From the NCBI RefSeq assembly GCF_018130465.1, contig NZ_JAFCKJ010000008.1, positions 248,001 to 312,000 on the forward strand: 64,000 nt of DNA, read 5' to 3'. The stretch comes from Bradyrhizobium canariense (GTDB taxonomy: Bacteria; Pseudomonadota; Alphaproteobacteria; Rhizobiales; Xanthobacteraceae). Under the pieces are notes generated by a model. It saw only the letters and a program-made list of their open reading frames with translations, was not told the origin of the DNA and did not search any database. Below are positions 52,445 through 64,000 of this stretch, in pieces. Each line of letters begins with the position of its first letter. Position 1 is the stretch's first letter. Made by a program: the position numbers and the translations under genes.

Positions 52445-53366
52445 GGGTCGTCCGCCGTCGCTCGAAATAACGCCACGCCGCATACGGCAGGAGCACCACG
52501 AGAAGAATAAACAACATGAGCACCGCCGCCGCGGCGCCCCGGCCGAGCTGGCCGCGCTGGAACATGAGATCGTAGACGACGAGTGCCGGCAGCTGGGTCG
52601 CGATTCCAGGCCCGCCATTGGTGAGCGCGCGGACGAGGTCGAAGGCCGAAATCGCGAACTGCAGCTGGATCACGGCGACGGTGATGGTTATCGGCCATAG
52701 CGTCGGCAAGATGACCCGCCGGTAGATCCGGACAGGTCCGGCGCCGTCGATCTGCGCGGCCTTGATGATGTCGGCGTCGACCGAGCGAAGGCCGGCAAGG
52801 AAGAGCGCCATGGCGAAGCCCGAAGATTGCCAGATCGCAGCGATGACAACGGTCCAGATCGCCATGTCGCGGTCGAGCAGCCAGTCGAACCGGAACGAGG
52901 TCCAGCCGAGGTCATGGGCGAGCTTCTGGATACCAAGGCCAGGATTGAGCAGCCAGCTCCAGACCGTGCCGGTGACGACGAACGACACCGCCAGGGGATA
53001 CAGGAAGATGGATCGCAGCACATTCTCGCCGCGAATGCGCTGATCGAGCAGGATCGCGAGCACGAGGCCGGTGATCAAGCTCAACACCACGAAAGCGCAG
53101 CCAAATAGCAGCAGATTGTCGAACGCGATCTGCCAGTTCCGCGACGACAGCACTGCCGTGTAGTTGCGCAACCCCACCCAGCCCGAAACCGGGACAAGGG
53201 TGGAGGGGGTGAACGATACCCAGATCGTCCACAGCGAGAACGAGATGAGATGCCCCGCGGCCAGCAGCAGCGGCACCCAGATCATCAGATATTCAGGCAG
53301 CCGGCGCACCAAGTCAGAGGTCGCCGACGGGCCCGGCCGCGTCGCTGGAGAGACGGTGTCGGTCAA
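52437..53366 (-). CDS. ABC transporter permease, MalF-like
   Basis: A 309-residue permease with six membrane helices and the EAA loop (ADIIKAAQIDGAGPVRIYRRVILPTL). It pairs with the MalG-like protein to form the channel for the sugar-type importer. It starts 4 nt before the end of the substrate-binding gene (53363), so the genes are tightly coupled. Confidence 0.92.
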   Translation of the reverse strand: MTDTVSPATRPGPSATSDLVRRLPEYLMIWVPLLLAAGHLISFSLWTIWVSFTPSTLVPVSGWVGLRNYTAVLSSRNWQIAFDNLLLFGCAFVVLSLITGLVLAILLDQRIRGENVLRSIFLYPLAVSFVVTGTVWSWLLNPGLGIQKLAHDLGWTSFRFDWLLDRDMAIWTVVIAAIWQSSGFAMALFLAGLRSVDADIIKAAQIDGAGPVRIYRRVILPTLWPITITVAVIQLQFAISAFDLVRALTNGGPGIATQLPALVVYDLMFQRGQLGRGAAAAVLMLFILLVVLLPYAAWRYFERRRTTHA

Positions 53367-54649
53367 CGCGCGCCCTCAACCGCCTCGGCGAGGCGGGTGA
53401 CCGCTTGCTCCGGCTTGATCGTCTTGTTCTTCACGTACTCCGTGATCACGTCGATGATCGCTGCGGTCATCCCGTTTTCCTGCGCCATGTTGTGCGCGAG
53501 ACTGAGGACGGCCTGATTGCTGGCGATCGCGTCTTTGAGGGCTGCTGCGGTCCGCCGTTGACCGTCCGACCAGCCCTCGCCCGACAAATCGACGTCGGTG
53601 CGCACTGGGATCGATCCCGTGATCTGCGAATACATGGTCTGGATCGCTGGATCCATGACGAGCTGGGCCATCAGCGTCTGGCCGGCTTGCAGGTCGGGCT
53701 CCTTGCGCTGCCAAAATATGAAGGCATCGGCATTCAACAGGAAGACCGGCTTGCTATTGTCGCTCGGGCCCGGGGCAATGATGAAGTCCTCGAACTTGAA
53801 ACCGGCGTTGCGCAACACGCCCTGCGCCCACCCGCCCATGATCATCATGCCCATGTCGCCGTCGACGAAGCGCTTCAGGTTGGTCGAAAAGTGCTGGGCG
53901 CCGACGTTGGGATCCATCCAGTCGGCGATCTTGCGCACCTGGACGAAGGCCGCCTTTGTCTCGGGGCCCTCCAGGGCCTTCTTGTCGAGATTCATGAGGG
54001 CTGCGCGGTAGGCAGTGGGACTGATGCCCGCCAAAGCGGCCTCGAATTTTTGGCCGTCGTCCGGCCGGGTGCCACCGTTGGCGATGGGATAGGGCACTCC
54101 GCCTGCTTTCATCTTCTCGGCGAGGTCGTTGAACTCAGCCCATGTGACGGGGATCTTGTCGGCCTTGGCCTTGTCCATCGCGCGCTTGGAGAGAAACAGC
54201 ATGTTGGTGCTGTAGATCTGCAACGGCAGTGCAATCCACTTGCCTCCCGGCTTGTGCAATTTTGCAAGGTCCGGAGCGATAACCTTTTCGTAGCCGGCGG
54301 CAGCGACGACGGCATCGAGATCGACGGTTGGGGCAATCTTCGACCAGGCCGCAATCTCGGGACCTTTGAGCTGCGAACAGGCCGGTGGATCGCCGGCCAT
54401 GATCTGGGCACGCAGCTTGTTCATCATCTCGGTGGTGAAGCCGGGGACGGGCGAGTGCTGCCAAACCCCGCCTTTCTCCTCGAATTTCTTGCCGAGCGCC
54501 GTGATAGCGGCCCCGTCGCTGCCCGCGGACCATTGCGAGATCGCGGTCAGGCGCGGCTTCACCGCGCCTTGCGCGCGGGCAAATGCCGGCAGCGCGAGCG
54601 CGGCAGCAGATCCGGCGAGCAGACGGCGCCTTGTTGTCGTGATCGGCAT
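53363..54649 (-). CDS. Tat-exported sugar-binding protein of an ABC importer
   Basis: A 428-residue extracellular solute-binding protein (family 1). A twin-arginine signal (TTTRRRLLAGSAAALALPAFA) leads to two alpha/beta lobes with typical segments GGKWIALPLQIYST and MGMMIMGGWAQG. ATG 54649 follows GAGGAAC; the longer frame adds nine unlikely residues. Tat export suggests folding before export. Family 1 members bind mono- or oligosaccharides or polyols; the ligand cannot be named. Confidence 0.9.
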   Translation of the reverse strand: MPITTTRRRLLAGSAAALALPAFARAQGAVKPRLTAISQWSAGSDGAAITALGKKFEEKGGVWQHSPVPGFTTEMMNKLRAQIMAGDPPACSQLKGPEIAAWSKIAPTVDLDAVVAAAGYEKVIAPDLAKLHKPGGKWIALPLQIYSTNMLFLSKRAMDKAKADKIPVTWAEFNDLAEKMKAGGVPYPIANGGTRPDDGQKFEAALAGISPTAYRAALMNLDKKALEGPETKAAFVQVRKIADWMDPNVGAQHFSTNLKRFVDGDMGMMIMGGWAQGVLRNAGFKFEDFIIAPGPSDNSKPVFLLNADAFIFWQRKEPDLQAGQTLMAQLVMDPAIQTMYSQITGSIPVRTDVDLSGEGWSDGQRRTAAALKDAIASNQAVLSLAHNMAQENGMTAAIIDVITEYVKNKTIKPEQAVTRLAEAVEGAR

Positions 54650-54706
54650 GGCAAGTTCCTCCCGGTGTGAACTCATTTGCGCGAGAGCCGCGCGGCATCA
54701 GGTATC

Positions 54707-55897
54707 TCAGGCGGCCTCGGTCGATGCGGCCGGCATGCCGCCGCGGCAAGCGAGGCAGAAAGCCGCGAATGCCAGCGCGGCCCGCGGATCGTTGCCATTC
54801 GACGGCGGCACGAAAGCGAGCGACACTTGCGCGTGCTCGAGGCCGCCCAACAGGCAGGCGTCGATCCCCTCGACGAGCGCGTTGCGATCGTCCTCGGCGA
54901 GTAGCGACGGCCAGCCGCTGATCGCGACGCCCTTGCACGGCTTCACGTTCAGCGTGTTGCCGATCGCAAGGCCAAGCCGGAACAGCCGCCGGCGCAATTC
55001 CTCCCGCACACGCGACGAGAGCGGCATCGCGGTCACCCATTCGCCGCCGAGTTGAAGCAACTCGGCTTCAGAGACGCCGAGAAGCTCGGCCAAGGCGGGA
55101 AGCGACGTGTAGGCCTCGACGCAGCCATGATGACCACAGCGACAAACTGGTCCGTCGGCTCCGAACACCATGTGGCCGAGCTCGACCGGCTGGAGGGCAT
55201 CGTCCTCGATCGGATCGTCCATCCAGGTGCCCGCGACGCCCTGGCCGACGAAGACGAAGAGATGCGCGCCGCTGAATGGATAATTCTCCGTGCGGCAACG
55301 GTGAAAAATGGCGTGCGCGACGACCGAATTGGTGAACGCGACCGGTACGCCGGCAAACGTCTCGCCGAGCATCTCGCCGATACGCCCGACATCGCAGGGA
55401 ATGATCGGATTGCTTGACGCGCCCGACCGGCCGAGGCCCGGAATGGAGACGCCGATCTGCGCGAGGGGGATGCGCTGGCGCCGCGTCCAGTCGCGCAGCA
55501 ATGTCATCGCCTCGCGAAACGCCCGGCCGACGGTCGCGACGGTCGGCGTCTTCGGCAGCGGCACGTGGCCGGTGTAATGCAGCTCGCCGGGCAGGCCGCC
55601 AACGCCGACGCTGAGACGCTGGGTGCTCAGCTCGAAGGCCGCGAGCGCCACCGAGCCGTCGAGCGACACGAGGCCGGTCGGGCCACCGACATAAGGGGCA
55701 GGGCGCCGCACTTCCTCGATCAGGCCTTCGGCCTTCAGATCGAACAGGATGCGCGACAGGCTCGCTTCCGACAGGCGCACGGCCTTGGCCAGCGGCGGGC
55801 GAAACGAGCGGCCTGACTGAAGCAGATGAGTCAAAATGGCGGCACGCGTCTGCCGCCGACTTCTCGGCTGCTCCGGCATTTCCATCCCTGTCGTCAT
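54707..55897 (-). CDS. ROK-family sugar-responsive repressor
   Basis: A 396-residue ROK regulator. The winged HTH (about 15-65) has LAKAVRLSEASLSRILFDLK, followed by the ROK actin-like fold. The zinc motif C252-x-C254-x4-C259 lies in CRCGHHGCVE. The catalytic kinase Asp region is not clear, so it is a regulator only. It is upstream of and codirectional with the ABC operon. ATG 55897 overlaps a perfect palindrome; translation may start at Met5/Met7 instead. Confidence 0.88.
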   Translation of the reverse strand: MTTGMEMPEQPRSRRQTRAAILTHLLQSGRSFRPPLAKAVRLSEASLSRILFDLKAEGLIEEVRRPAPYVGGPTGLVSLDGSVALAAFELSTQRLSVGVGGLPGELHYTGHVPLPKTPTVATVGRAFREAMTLLRDWTRRQRIPLAQIGVSIPGLGRSGASSNPIIPCDVGRIGEMLGETFAGVPVAFTNSVVAHAIFHRCRTENYPFSGAHLFVFVGQGVAGTWMDDPIEDDALQPVELGHMVFGADGPVCRCGHHGCVEAYTSLPALAELLGVSEAELLQLGGEWVTAMPLSSRVREELRRRLFRLGLAIGNTLNVKPCKGVAISGWPSLLAEDDRNALVEGIDACLLGGLEHAQVSLAFVPPSNGNDPRAALAFAAFCLACRGGMPAASTEAA

Positions 55898-55916
55898 TCT
55901 TACTTAGAGTAAGAAT
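55896..55916. promoter_or_regulatory. perfect palindromic operator at the ROK gene start
   Basis: Nine-bp arms ATTCTTACT and AGTAAGAAT flank a TAG centre. The AT-rich palindrome stands out in GC-rich DNA and overlaps the start of the ROK gene, the expected site for autoregulation and for control of the whole ABC operon. Confidence 0.65.
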
Positions 55917-56121
55917 TTGCGCGCGAAGCGTTTCAACGTCAAGCGCCGGCCGACGCATTGCGCCGACTTGTTGTTGTGCACGGCAGCACGATCGGGAGGT
56001 TCGTAAGGTGGGTTGGCGAGGCCTAACCAACCTTGCTTCCGCGTTTGCAGAGCGAAGTTGTTTCGCCGAGCGGAGTGCGCTTCGCGCAGCCGCGGGGGTT
56101 ACCCCTGCGACGTCATCAAAC

Positions 56122-56150
56122 AAAAACGGCGCCATCCGGAGATGGCGCCG
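56122..56150 (-). terminator. Rho-independent terminator of gltA
   Basis: On the minus strand, arms CGGCGCCATC and GATGGCGCCG around a 4-nt loop are followed by TTTTT, 26 nt after the gltA stop. Confidence 0.88.
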
Positions 56151-56175
56151 CTTCGAAAGTCGTGATGGCTCGACC

Positions 56176-57480
<1,305 letters not shown>

Positions 57481-57657
57481 CAGAGGTCCCCGATGTATGG
57501 TGAAACGGGCCGGACCCGGAAGGCCCCTAACGAGATGGTGGGGCAGGCCGGATGTTCCAGAAGGTACGGGTGAGATGGGTATATTATTGCTGTGTGCGCT
57601 GCAAGATGGCGCCACGCATGGTCGACTTACGTCGTAGCCCGGTCCTTGGCCTAGTCC

Positions 57658-59085
57658 TTAGCCTGAAGCCTGATCTTTAAGCCGGCCCAAGCTTTCCTGG
57701 CGTCCCAGGACGTCCAAAACCTCGAATATGCCGGGCGACGTCGTCCGTCCGGTCAGCGCCGCCCGCAGCGGCTGAGCGACCGCGCCGAGCTTGAGACTAT
57801 TTTCCTCGGCAAAGGCGCGCAGCGCGGCTTCCGTGGCGGCGCCGCTCCAATTCTCGACTTTCTCCAGCGCGGAATGAAGCTGGCCGATCAGCTTGCGGTT
57901 CTCAGGCGTCAGCAGCGCGGCCGCCTTCGGATCAAGCTCAAGCGGCCGGTCGGCGAAGATGAAATAGGCGCCGTCGATCAGCTCGATCAGCGTCTTGGCG
58001 CGCTCCTTCAGGGCCGGCATGGCCTTCAGGAGCTGCGCGCGCGTGGTGTCGTTTAACTTGGCCTTAAGCTCGTCGCGGCTGGGCACGACGTGGTCGAGCA
58101 CATCCTCGAACATCTTCACGAGTGATTGATCGTCGGCATTGCGGATGTAGTGGCCGTTGAGGTTTTCCAGCTTGGCGAAATCGAAGCGCGCTGCGGCGCG
58201 GCCGACGCTGGCGAGGTCGAACGCGCCGATCATCTCCTCGGTCGAGAAGATTTCCTGGTCGCCATGGCTCCATCCGAGCCGGACGAGATAGTTGCGGAGC
58301 GCGGCCGGGAGGTATCCCATGGCTCGGTAGGCATCGACGCCAAGCGCGCCGTGCCTCTTGGAGAGCTTCGAGCCGTCCGGGCCATGGATCAGGGGGATGT
58401 GGGACATGCTCGGCAGCGTCCAGCCCATCGCGTCGTAGATCTGCTTTTGGCGGGCCGCGTTGATCAAATGGTCGTCGCCGCGAATGACATGGGTGACACC
58501 CATGTCGTGGTCGTCGACCACCACTGCGAGCATGTAGGTCGGGTTGCCATCGCCGCGCAGCAGGACGAGGTCGTCGAGATTCTCGTTCTGCCAGACCACG
58601 CGGCCCTGGACCTGGTCTTCGATCACGGTCTCGCCGGTCTGGGGCGCTCGGAGCCGGATGGTGGGCTTTACGTCGCTCGGGGCCGTCGCGGGATCGCGGT
58701 CGCGCCATAGGCCGTCATAGAGGCGGGTGCGCCCCTCTGCGCGCGCCCTCTCGCGCATCGCGGTGAGCTCCTCGGCAGTGGCGTAGCAGCGATAGGCCTT
58801 GCCGTCGGCGAGCAGCTGCTCGGCGACCTCGCGGTGACGGGCGGCGCGGCTGAACTGGTAGATGACGTCGCCATCCCAGCCGAGCTCCAGCCATTTCAGG
58901 CCGTCGAGGATGGCGCCGATCGCCGCCTCCGTGGAGCGCTCCCGGTCGGTGTCCTCGATCCGGAGCAGCATCTTGCCACCGTGCTTCTTCGCATAGAGCC
59001 AGTTGAACAGCGCCGTGCGGGCGCCCCCGATATGGAGGAAGCCGGTCGGCGAGGGAGCGAAGCGGGTGACGACGGAATCGGTCAT
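57658..59085 (-). CDS. gltX: glutamyl-tRNA synthetase
   Basis: A 475-residue class I synthetase. [21 protein letters not shown] contains the HIGH motif (HIGG), [10 protein letters not shown] lines the active site, and KLSKRHG is the KMSKS motif. The all-helical anticodon domain (about 320-475) is of bacterial GluRS type. ATG 59085 is chosen over a start 9 nt upstream. It is divergent from glnS across 156 nt. Confidence 0.94.
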   Translation of the reverse strand: MTDSVVTRFAPSPTGFLHIGGARTALFNWLYAKKHGGKMLLRIEDTDRERSTEAAIGAILDGLKWLELGWDGDVIYQFSRAARHREVAEQLLADGKAYRCYATAEELTAMRERARAEGRTRLYDGLWRDRDPATAPSDVKPTIRLRAPQTGETVIEDQVQGRVVWQNENLDDLVLLRGDGNPTYMLAVVVDDHDMGVTHVIRGDDHLINAARQKQIYDAMGWTLPSMSHIPLIHGPDGSKLSKRHGALGVDAYRAMGYLPAALRNYLVRLGWSHGDQEIFSTEEMIGAFDLASVGRAAARFDFAKLENLNGHYIRNADDQSLVKMFEDVLDHVVPSRDELKAKLNDTTRAQLLKAMPALKERAKTLIELIDGAYFIFADRPLELDPKAAALLTPENRKLIGQLHSALEKVENWSGAATEAALRAFAEENSLKLGAVAQPLRAALTGRTTSPGIFEVLDVLGRQESLGRLKDQASG

Positions 59086-59241
59086 TCTTGGCAAGGCCTA
59101 TGCATTGGAGGCGGTGGTATATAGCAGGACCGGTGCATAACTAAAGCCCGGCAGCGGACCCGCTAAGGCCTCGCTTAAGCCCTTGGCTCAGCGTCCCGAA
59201 TTTGGCAGAAGGGCCGCTGATTTCCCTACAGGATTTTCGTA

Positions 59242-60918
<1,677 letters not shown>

Positions 60919-60927
60919 GGGACCACA

Positions 60928-61314
60928 ATGGGCAACGAAGCCGACGCCATCGTTCCCGCCATCATCGCGAAATGGCGCGCCGGCTTCGCCACGCTCGATG
61001 CGGTCGCGCTGTCATCGCTCTATGCGAAGAATGCGTTCTTCTTCGGCTCCAACCCAAAGCTCTACCGGGGCAGAGACGGCGTCGCAGACTATTTCAACGG
61101 CCTGCCGCGCTGGCGCAAGCCAGCTGCGGTGTTTTCCGAGGTGATGGCGGCGCAGGCGGGTCCTGATCTGATCAATATGGCCGCAACCATTTCGTTCGAC
61201 CTTGCCGGTGAGCGTCCCGATTTCTCGGTCAAGATGAGCTGGGTCATCATTCGCGAGGACGGCGACTGGAAGATCGTCAATCACCACGCTTCGTCGCAGG
61301 CGCCGCTGATCTGA
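60928..61314 (+). CDS. NTF2/SnoaL-like domain protein
   Basis: A 128-residue cytoplasmic protein with an NTF2-like cone fold pattern. An N-terminal helix (VPAIIAKWRAGFATLDAVALSSLY) is followed by FFFGSNPKLYRGRDGVADYFNGLP and four strands ending MSWVIIREDGDWKIVNHHAS, as in SgcJ/DUF4440 proteins. These bind or isomerise small molecules; none can be named. It lies 9 nt after glnS and is probably cotranscribed. Confidence 0.75.
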   Translation: MGNEADAIVPAIIAKWRAGFATLDAVALSSLYAKNAFFFGSNPKLYRGRDGVADYFNGLPRWRKPAAVFSEVMAAQAGPDLINMAATISFDLAGERPDFSVKMSWVIIREDGDWKIVNHHASSQAPLI

Positions 61315-61400
61315 CGGGCGGGAGGCACACGGCTTCGTCATTTTCGTAAGAGAACGAACGAGCGTCCCGGGCGTTGGGGTGGGTCAACAAGGAACCCACC

Positions 61401-61634
61401 ATGCAGAACATTGCAGAGCATATGGAAGTCATCGGCGCCGACGGCGTCCACGTCGGAACGGTCGACAAGGTCGAAGGCAATCGCATCAAGCTGACCAAGA
61501 AGGACAGCGGCGAGGGCAGCCACAAGGGTCACCATCACTTCATCGACAAAGGGCTCGTCGCCGATATCGAGGGCAACAAGGTCCGGCTATCGGCCAAGGC
61601 GGACGTTGCCGTGACGATGGAAGAGGAAAAGTAG
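61401..61634 (+). CDS. DUF2171 (PRC-barrel-like) small protein
   Basis: A 77-residue protein from ATG 61401, with AAGGAAC upstream. Its pattern MEVIGADGVHVGTVDKVEGNRIKLTKKD and HHHFIDKGLVADIEGNKVRLS is that of DUF2171, a short PRC-barrel-like domain common and multicopy in rhizobia, often stress-induced. It is acidic and lacks a signal peptide. Function unknown. Confidence 0.8.
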   Translation: MQNIAEHMEVIGADGVHVGTVDKVEGNRIKLTKKDSGEGSHKGHHHFIDKGLVADIEGNKVRLSAKADVAVTMEEEK

Positions 61635-61729
61635 CGGCCGCGCCCTTTCGTTCCTGATCCGTACCGCTATCCGCCCGCCTGCACGTTCCGGTAGCTTCGG
61701 CTTTCGTTGCGTATCCTCGGGTGCGGGAA

Positions 61730-64000
61730 ATGGCGGAGCCGGGCCGGACGGTACGGTCACAAGGGATCGCGGGGACGTGGCCCGCGGGCCGCACCGCGTC
61801 CGCGGGCGGTCTCGTGCCTGCAGGCCTCGACCTCTGGACATCGCTGGCCGAGACCTTGCGCGCGTGGCTGCGTGCCGAGGCTGGCGCCGGGCGGCTGCTG
61901 CCGTGGGTGCCCGTCGCGTTTGGCTGCGGCATCGCGCTTTATTTCTCCGCCGATCATGAGCCGGTGCTGTGGGTCGTTGCCACGACCGCCATCGCGCTCC
62001 TGCTCGGCGCGGCTGTGTTGCGGCGGAGCCGGCTGTTCGCTCCGGCCATCATGATCGCGGCGGTCGCGGCCGGCTTTGCCGTCGCGACCTGGAAGACGGC
62101 GCGCATCGCCCACCCGGTGCTGGCAAAGCCGCTCTATTCGGTGTCGTTGTCGGGCTTCGTCGAGGCCCGCGACATCCGCGAGCGTACCGACCGTTTCGTG
62201 CTGCGCGTCACCGCGATGGAGGCGCAGCGCAGCGACGTCAGGCTCGAGCGCGTGCGCCTGTCGGTCCGCAAGGGCACCGCGCCGGAGGTCGGCAGCTTCG
62301 TTCAGTTGAAGGCGCGGCTGATGCCGCCGCTCGCGCCGGTGCGGCCCGGCAGCTACGACTTCTCGCGTGACATGTTCTTCCAGGGCATCGGCGCCTCCGG
62401 TTTTGCAATGGGCGCAATCGCGGTGGCGGCGCCGCCTGAAACCGGCGGCTTGCGGCTACGTTACGCGGCCTTCATGCAAGGCCTGCGCGATGCGATCGAT
62501 GCCCGCATCCGGGCGACGCTCGACGGCGACAACCGGGCGATCGCAACGGCGCTGCTCACCGGGCGGCGCGATGCGATCACCACGCCCGTCAACGACGCGA
62601 TGTTCATCTCCGGCCTCGGCCACGTGCTCTCGATCTCCGGTTATCACATGGCCGTCGTCGCCGGTGTCGTGTTCTTCGCGGTGCGCGCGCTGCTCGCTCT
62701 GATCCCGGGACTGGCGGCCGGCTTCGCCATCAAGAAATGGTCGGCGGCCGCCGCGCTGGTCGCCGCCGCGTTCTACCTGCTGCTGTCAGGCGCGGAGGTC
62801 GCAACACAAAGATCGTTCTTCATGACCGCAGTGGTGCTGATCGCGGTGATGGTCGATCGCCGCGCCATCACCTTTCGTACGCTGGCGGTGGCCGCGCTGG
62901 TCGTGCTGACGGTCGCGCCGGAAGCGCTGGTGCATCCGAGTTTCCAGATGTCGTTCGCCGCGACGCTCGGGCTGGTGGCGCTGGTGCAGATCGGCATGCC
63001 GAACCTGTTCGCATCGCCCGATCATTCGGCGACCGCGCGGATCGCGATGTGGGGCGGCCGCGAGATCGCGATGCTGTTCATGGCGTCGTTGATTGCGGGG
63101 CTTGCGACCACGCCCTATGCCGCTTTCCACTTCCACCGCGTCACGCCGTTCGGCGTGCTCGCCAATCTCGGCGCGATGCCGGTGGTCTCGGCACTGGTGA
63201 TGCCGGCGGGGCTGTTGGGGCTGCTTGCTGCGCCGTTCGGACTCGACGGCGTGTTCTGGTGGCTGATGGGGATCGGCATCGACTGGATGGTCGCGGTCTC
63301 GCGCTGGGTCGCGGCATTGCCGGGCGCGGTCGGCCGCATCCCGGCGTTCGGGATCGCGCCGCTGATCGCGGCGAGCCTGGGAATCATCGTGCTGGGCCTG
63401 TTGCGCACGCCGCTGCGCTGGTCCGGCGCCTTGGTACTGCTGGCAGCGATCCTCTGGGGACTGTCGGTGCGGCAGCCCGACATCCTGATTGCCGGGGATG
63501 GCGCGAGCGTCGCGGTGCGGGGCAGGGACGGACATCTACACCTGATCAGGACGAGCAAGGACAGCTTTCTGCTCAAGGAGTGGTTAGCTGCCGACGCCGA
63601 TCCGCGCGATGCCGGCAGGGCCTCGCTGGTCGACGGCGTGTCCTGTGACGAAGCCGGCTGCGTGACGCCACTGGCCGACGGGCGACTGGTCGCGCTGGCA
63701 CTGCGCGTCGACGCGCTGGCGGACGATTGCAGTCGGGCCGCGCTGGTGGTGACGGCGCGTCCCGCGCCGCCCAATTGCGCGGCAATGGTGGTCGATCGGC
63801 AGCGGCTCGCCAGCCAGAGCGCGCTGGCGCTGACGCGGCGTGGTGACGGTTTTGTGGTTCAGGCGGTGAGGGCGAGAGGCACGAGCCGCCCCTGGTTGCC
63901 GGCCGGCGCGGGCGAAGGTGATTTCGACGGCAGTCTTGCGCCGAAGACGACCGCGCCTCGCATCAAGGACGCAACGCCGGCGGAGACCGACTTGCAGGCC
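61730..64000 (+). CDS. comEC: ComEC/Rec2-family membrane protein, 3' end cut
   Basis: Open from ATG 61730 to the window edge (757 codons). The N-terminal DUF4131 part has two or three helices, then a small OB-like domain (SLSGFVEARDIRERTDRFVLRVTAM). The competence channel domain follows, with ALLTGRRDAI, LSISGYHMAVVAG and TQRSFFMTAVVLIAV. About eight further helices run to residue about 570. The C-terminal periplasmic part (about 580-757) aligns where other ComECs carry a metallo-beta-lactamase domain, but no HxHxDH motif is visible. ComEC moves DNA across the inner membrane in competent species. The stop codon is outside the window. Confidence 0.88.
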   Translation, partial: MAEPGRTVRSQGIAGTWPAGRTASAGGLVPAGLDLWTSLAETLRAWLRAEAGAGRLLPWVPVAFGCGIALYFSADHEPVLWVVATTAIALLLGAAVLRRSRLFAPAIMIAAVAAGFAVATWKTARIAHPVLAKPLYSVSLSGFVEARDIRERTDRFVLRVTAMEAQRSDVRLERVRLSVRKGTAPEVGSFVQLKARLMPPLAPVRPGSYDFSRDMFFQGIGASGFAMGAIAVAAPPETGGLRLRYAAFMQGLRDAIDARIRATLDGDNRAIATALLTGRRDAITTPVNDAMFISGLGHVLSISGYHMAVVAGVVFFAVRALLALIPGLAAGFAIKKWSAAAALVAAAFYLLLSGAEVATQRSFFMTAVVLIAVMVDRRAITFRTLAVAALVVLTVAPEALVHPSFQMSFAATLGLVALVQIGMPNLFASPDHSATARIAMWGGREIAMLFMASLIAGLATTPYAAFHFHRVTPFGVLANLGAMPVVSALVMPAGLLGLLAAPFGLDGVFWWLMGIGIDWMVAVSRWVAALPGAVGRIPAFGIAPLIAASLGIIVLGLLRTPLRWSGALVLLAAILWGLSVRQPDILIAGDGASVAVRGRDGHLHLIRTSKDSFLLKEWLAADADPRDAGRASLVDGVSCDEAGCVTPLADGRLVALALRVDALADDCSRAALVVTARPAPPNCAAMVVDRQRLASQSALALTRRGDGFVVQAVRARGTSRPWLPAGAGEGDFDGSLAPKTTAPRIKDATPAETDLQA

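Overview
The window looks like chromosomal DNA of a Bradyrhizobium-type alphaproteobacterium. The evidence is GC-rich codon use, two DUF3551 proteins, an Omp25/31-type surface protein, a Tat-heavy secretome, a pcu-type copper locus next to proS, and the core run rpsB-tsf-pyrH-frr-uppS-cdsA-dxr-rseP-bamA-lpxD-fabZ-lpxA-lpxI-lpxB followed by gltA, gltX and glnS. The species assignment is inference from gene content; no database search was run.

Layout. 1-700: the start of a Tat-exported protein and a globin, both on the minus strand, with a candidate small RNA ending just before the globin start. 1145-8415: a seven-gene copper import/handling operon (DUF2946, TonB receptor, beta-propeller, thioredoxin-like protein, PCu(A)C chaperone, YcnI, CopC-CopD fusion). 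It resembles the B. japonicum pcuABCDE operon with two extra genes in the middle. 8569-11950: proS and a LolCD-type lipoprotein exporter. 12077-22528: mixed accessory genes (oxidoreductase with divergent HTH regulator, ClpP-like periplasmic protein, a large hybrid histidine kinase, a second methionine aminopeptidase, an MFS exporter, two DUF3551 proteins). 22781-31641: outer-membrane protein, a 32-residue membrane peptide, dnaE, a lipoprotein, an exported beta-carbonic anhydrase, and a caspase-fold protein lacking both catalytic residues.

31863-47178 is the conserved translation and envelope operon. It makes S2, EF-Ts, UMP kinase, RRF, undecaprenyl diphosphate, CDP-diacylglycerol, DXP reductoisomerase, the RseP protease, BamA and the lipid A enzymes. 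A minus-strand KTSC-like gene interrupts it between fabZ and lpxA.

47179-55920 looks like inserted accessory DNA between lpxB and gltA. The first part is a LysR/alpha-beta-hydrolase block flanked by 12-bp inverted repeats and containing a remnant that resembles an Flp pilin. The second part is a sugar-type ABC transporter operon with an SDR dehydrogenase and a ROK repressor that has a clear palindromic operator. The window ends with gltA, gltX, glnS, two small proteins and the 5' part of comEC.

The most interesting items are the expanded copper operon with its Cys/His-rich beta-propeller, the pseudo-caspase with a long proline-rich tail, the candidate sRNA abutting the globin gene, the inverted-repeat-bounded block, and the duplicated lpxA start region.
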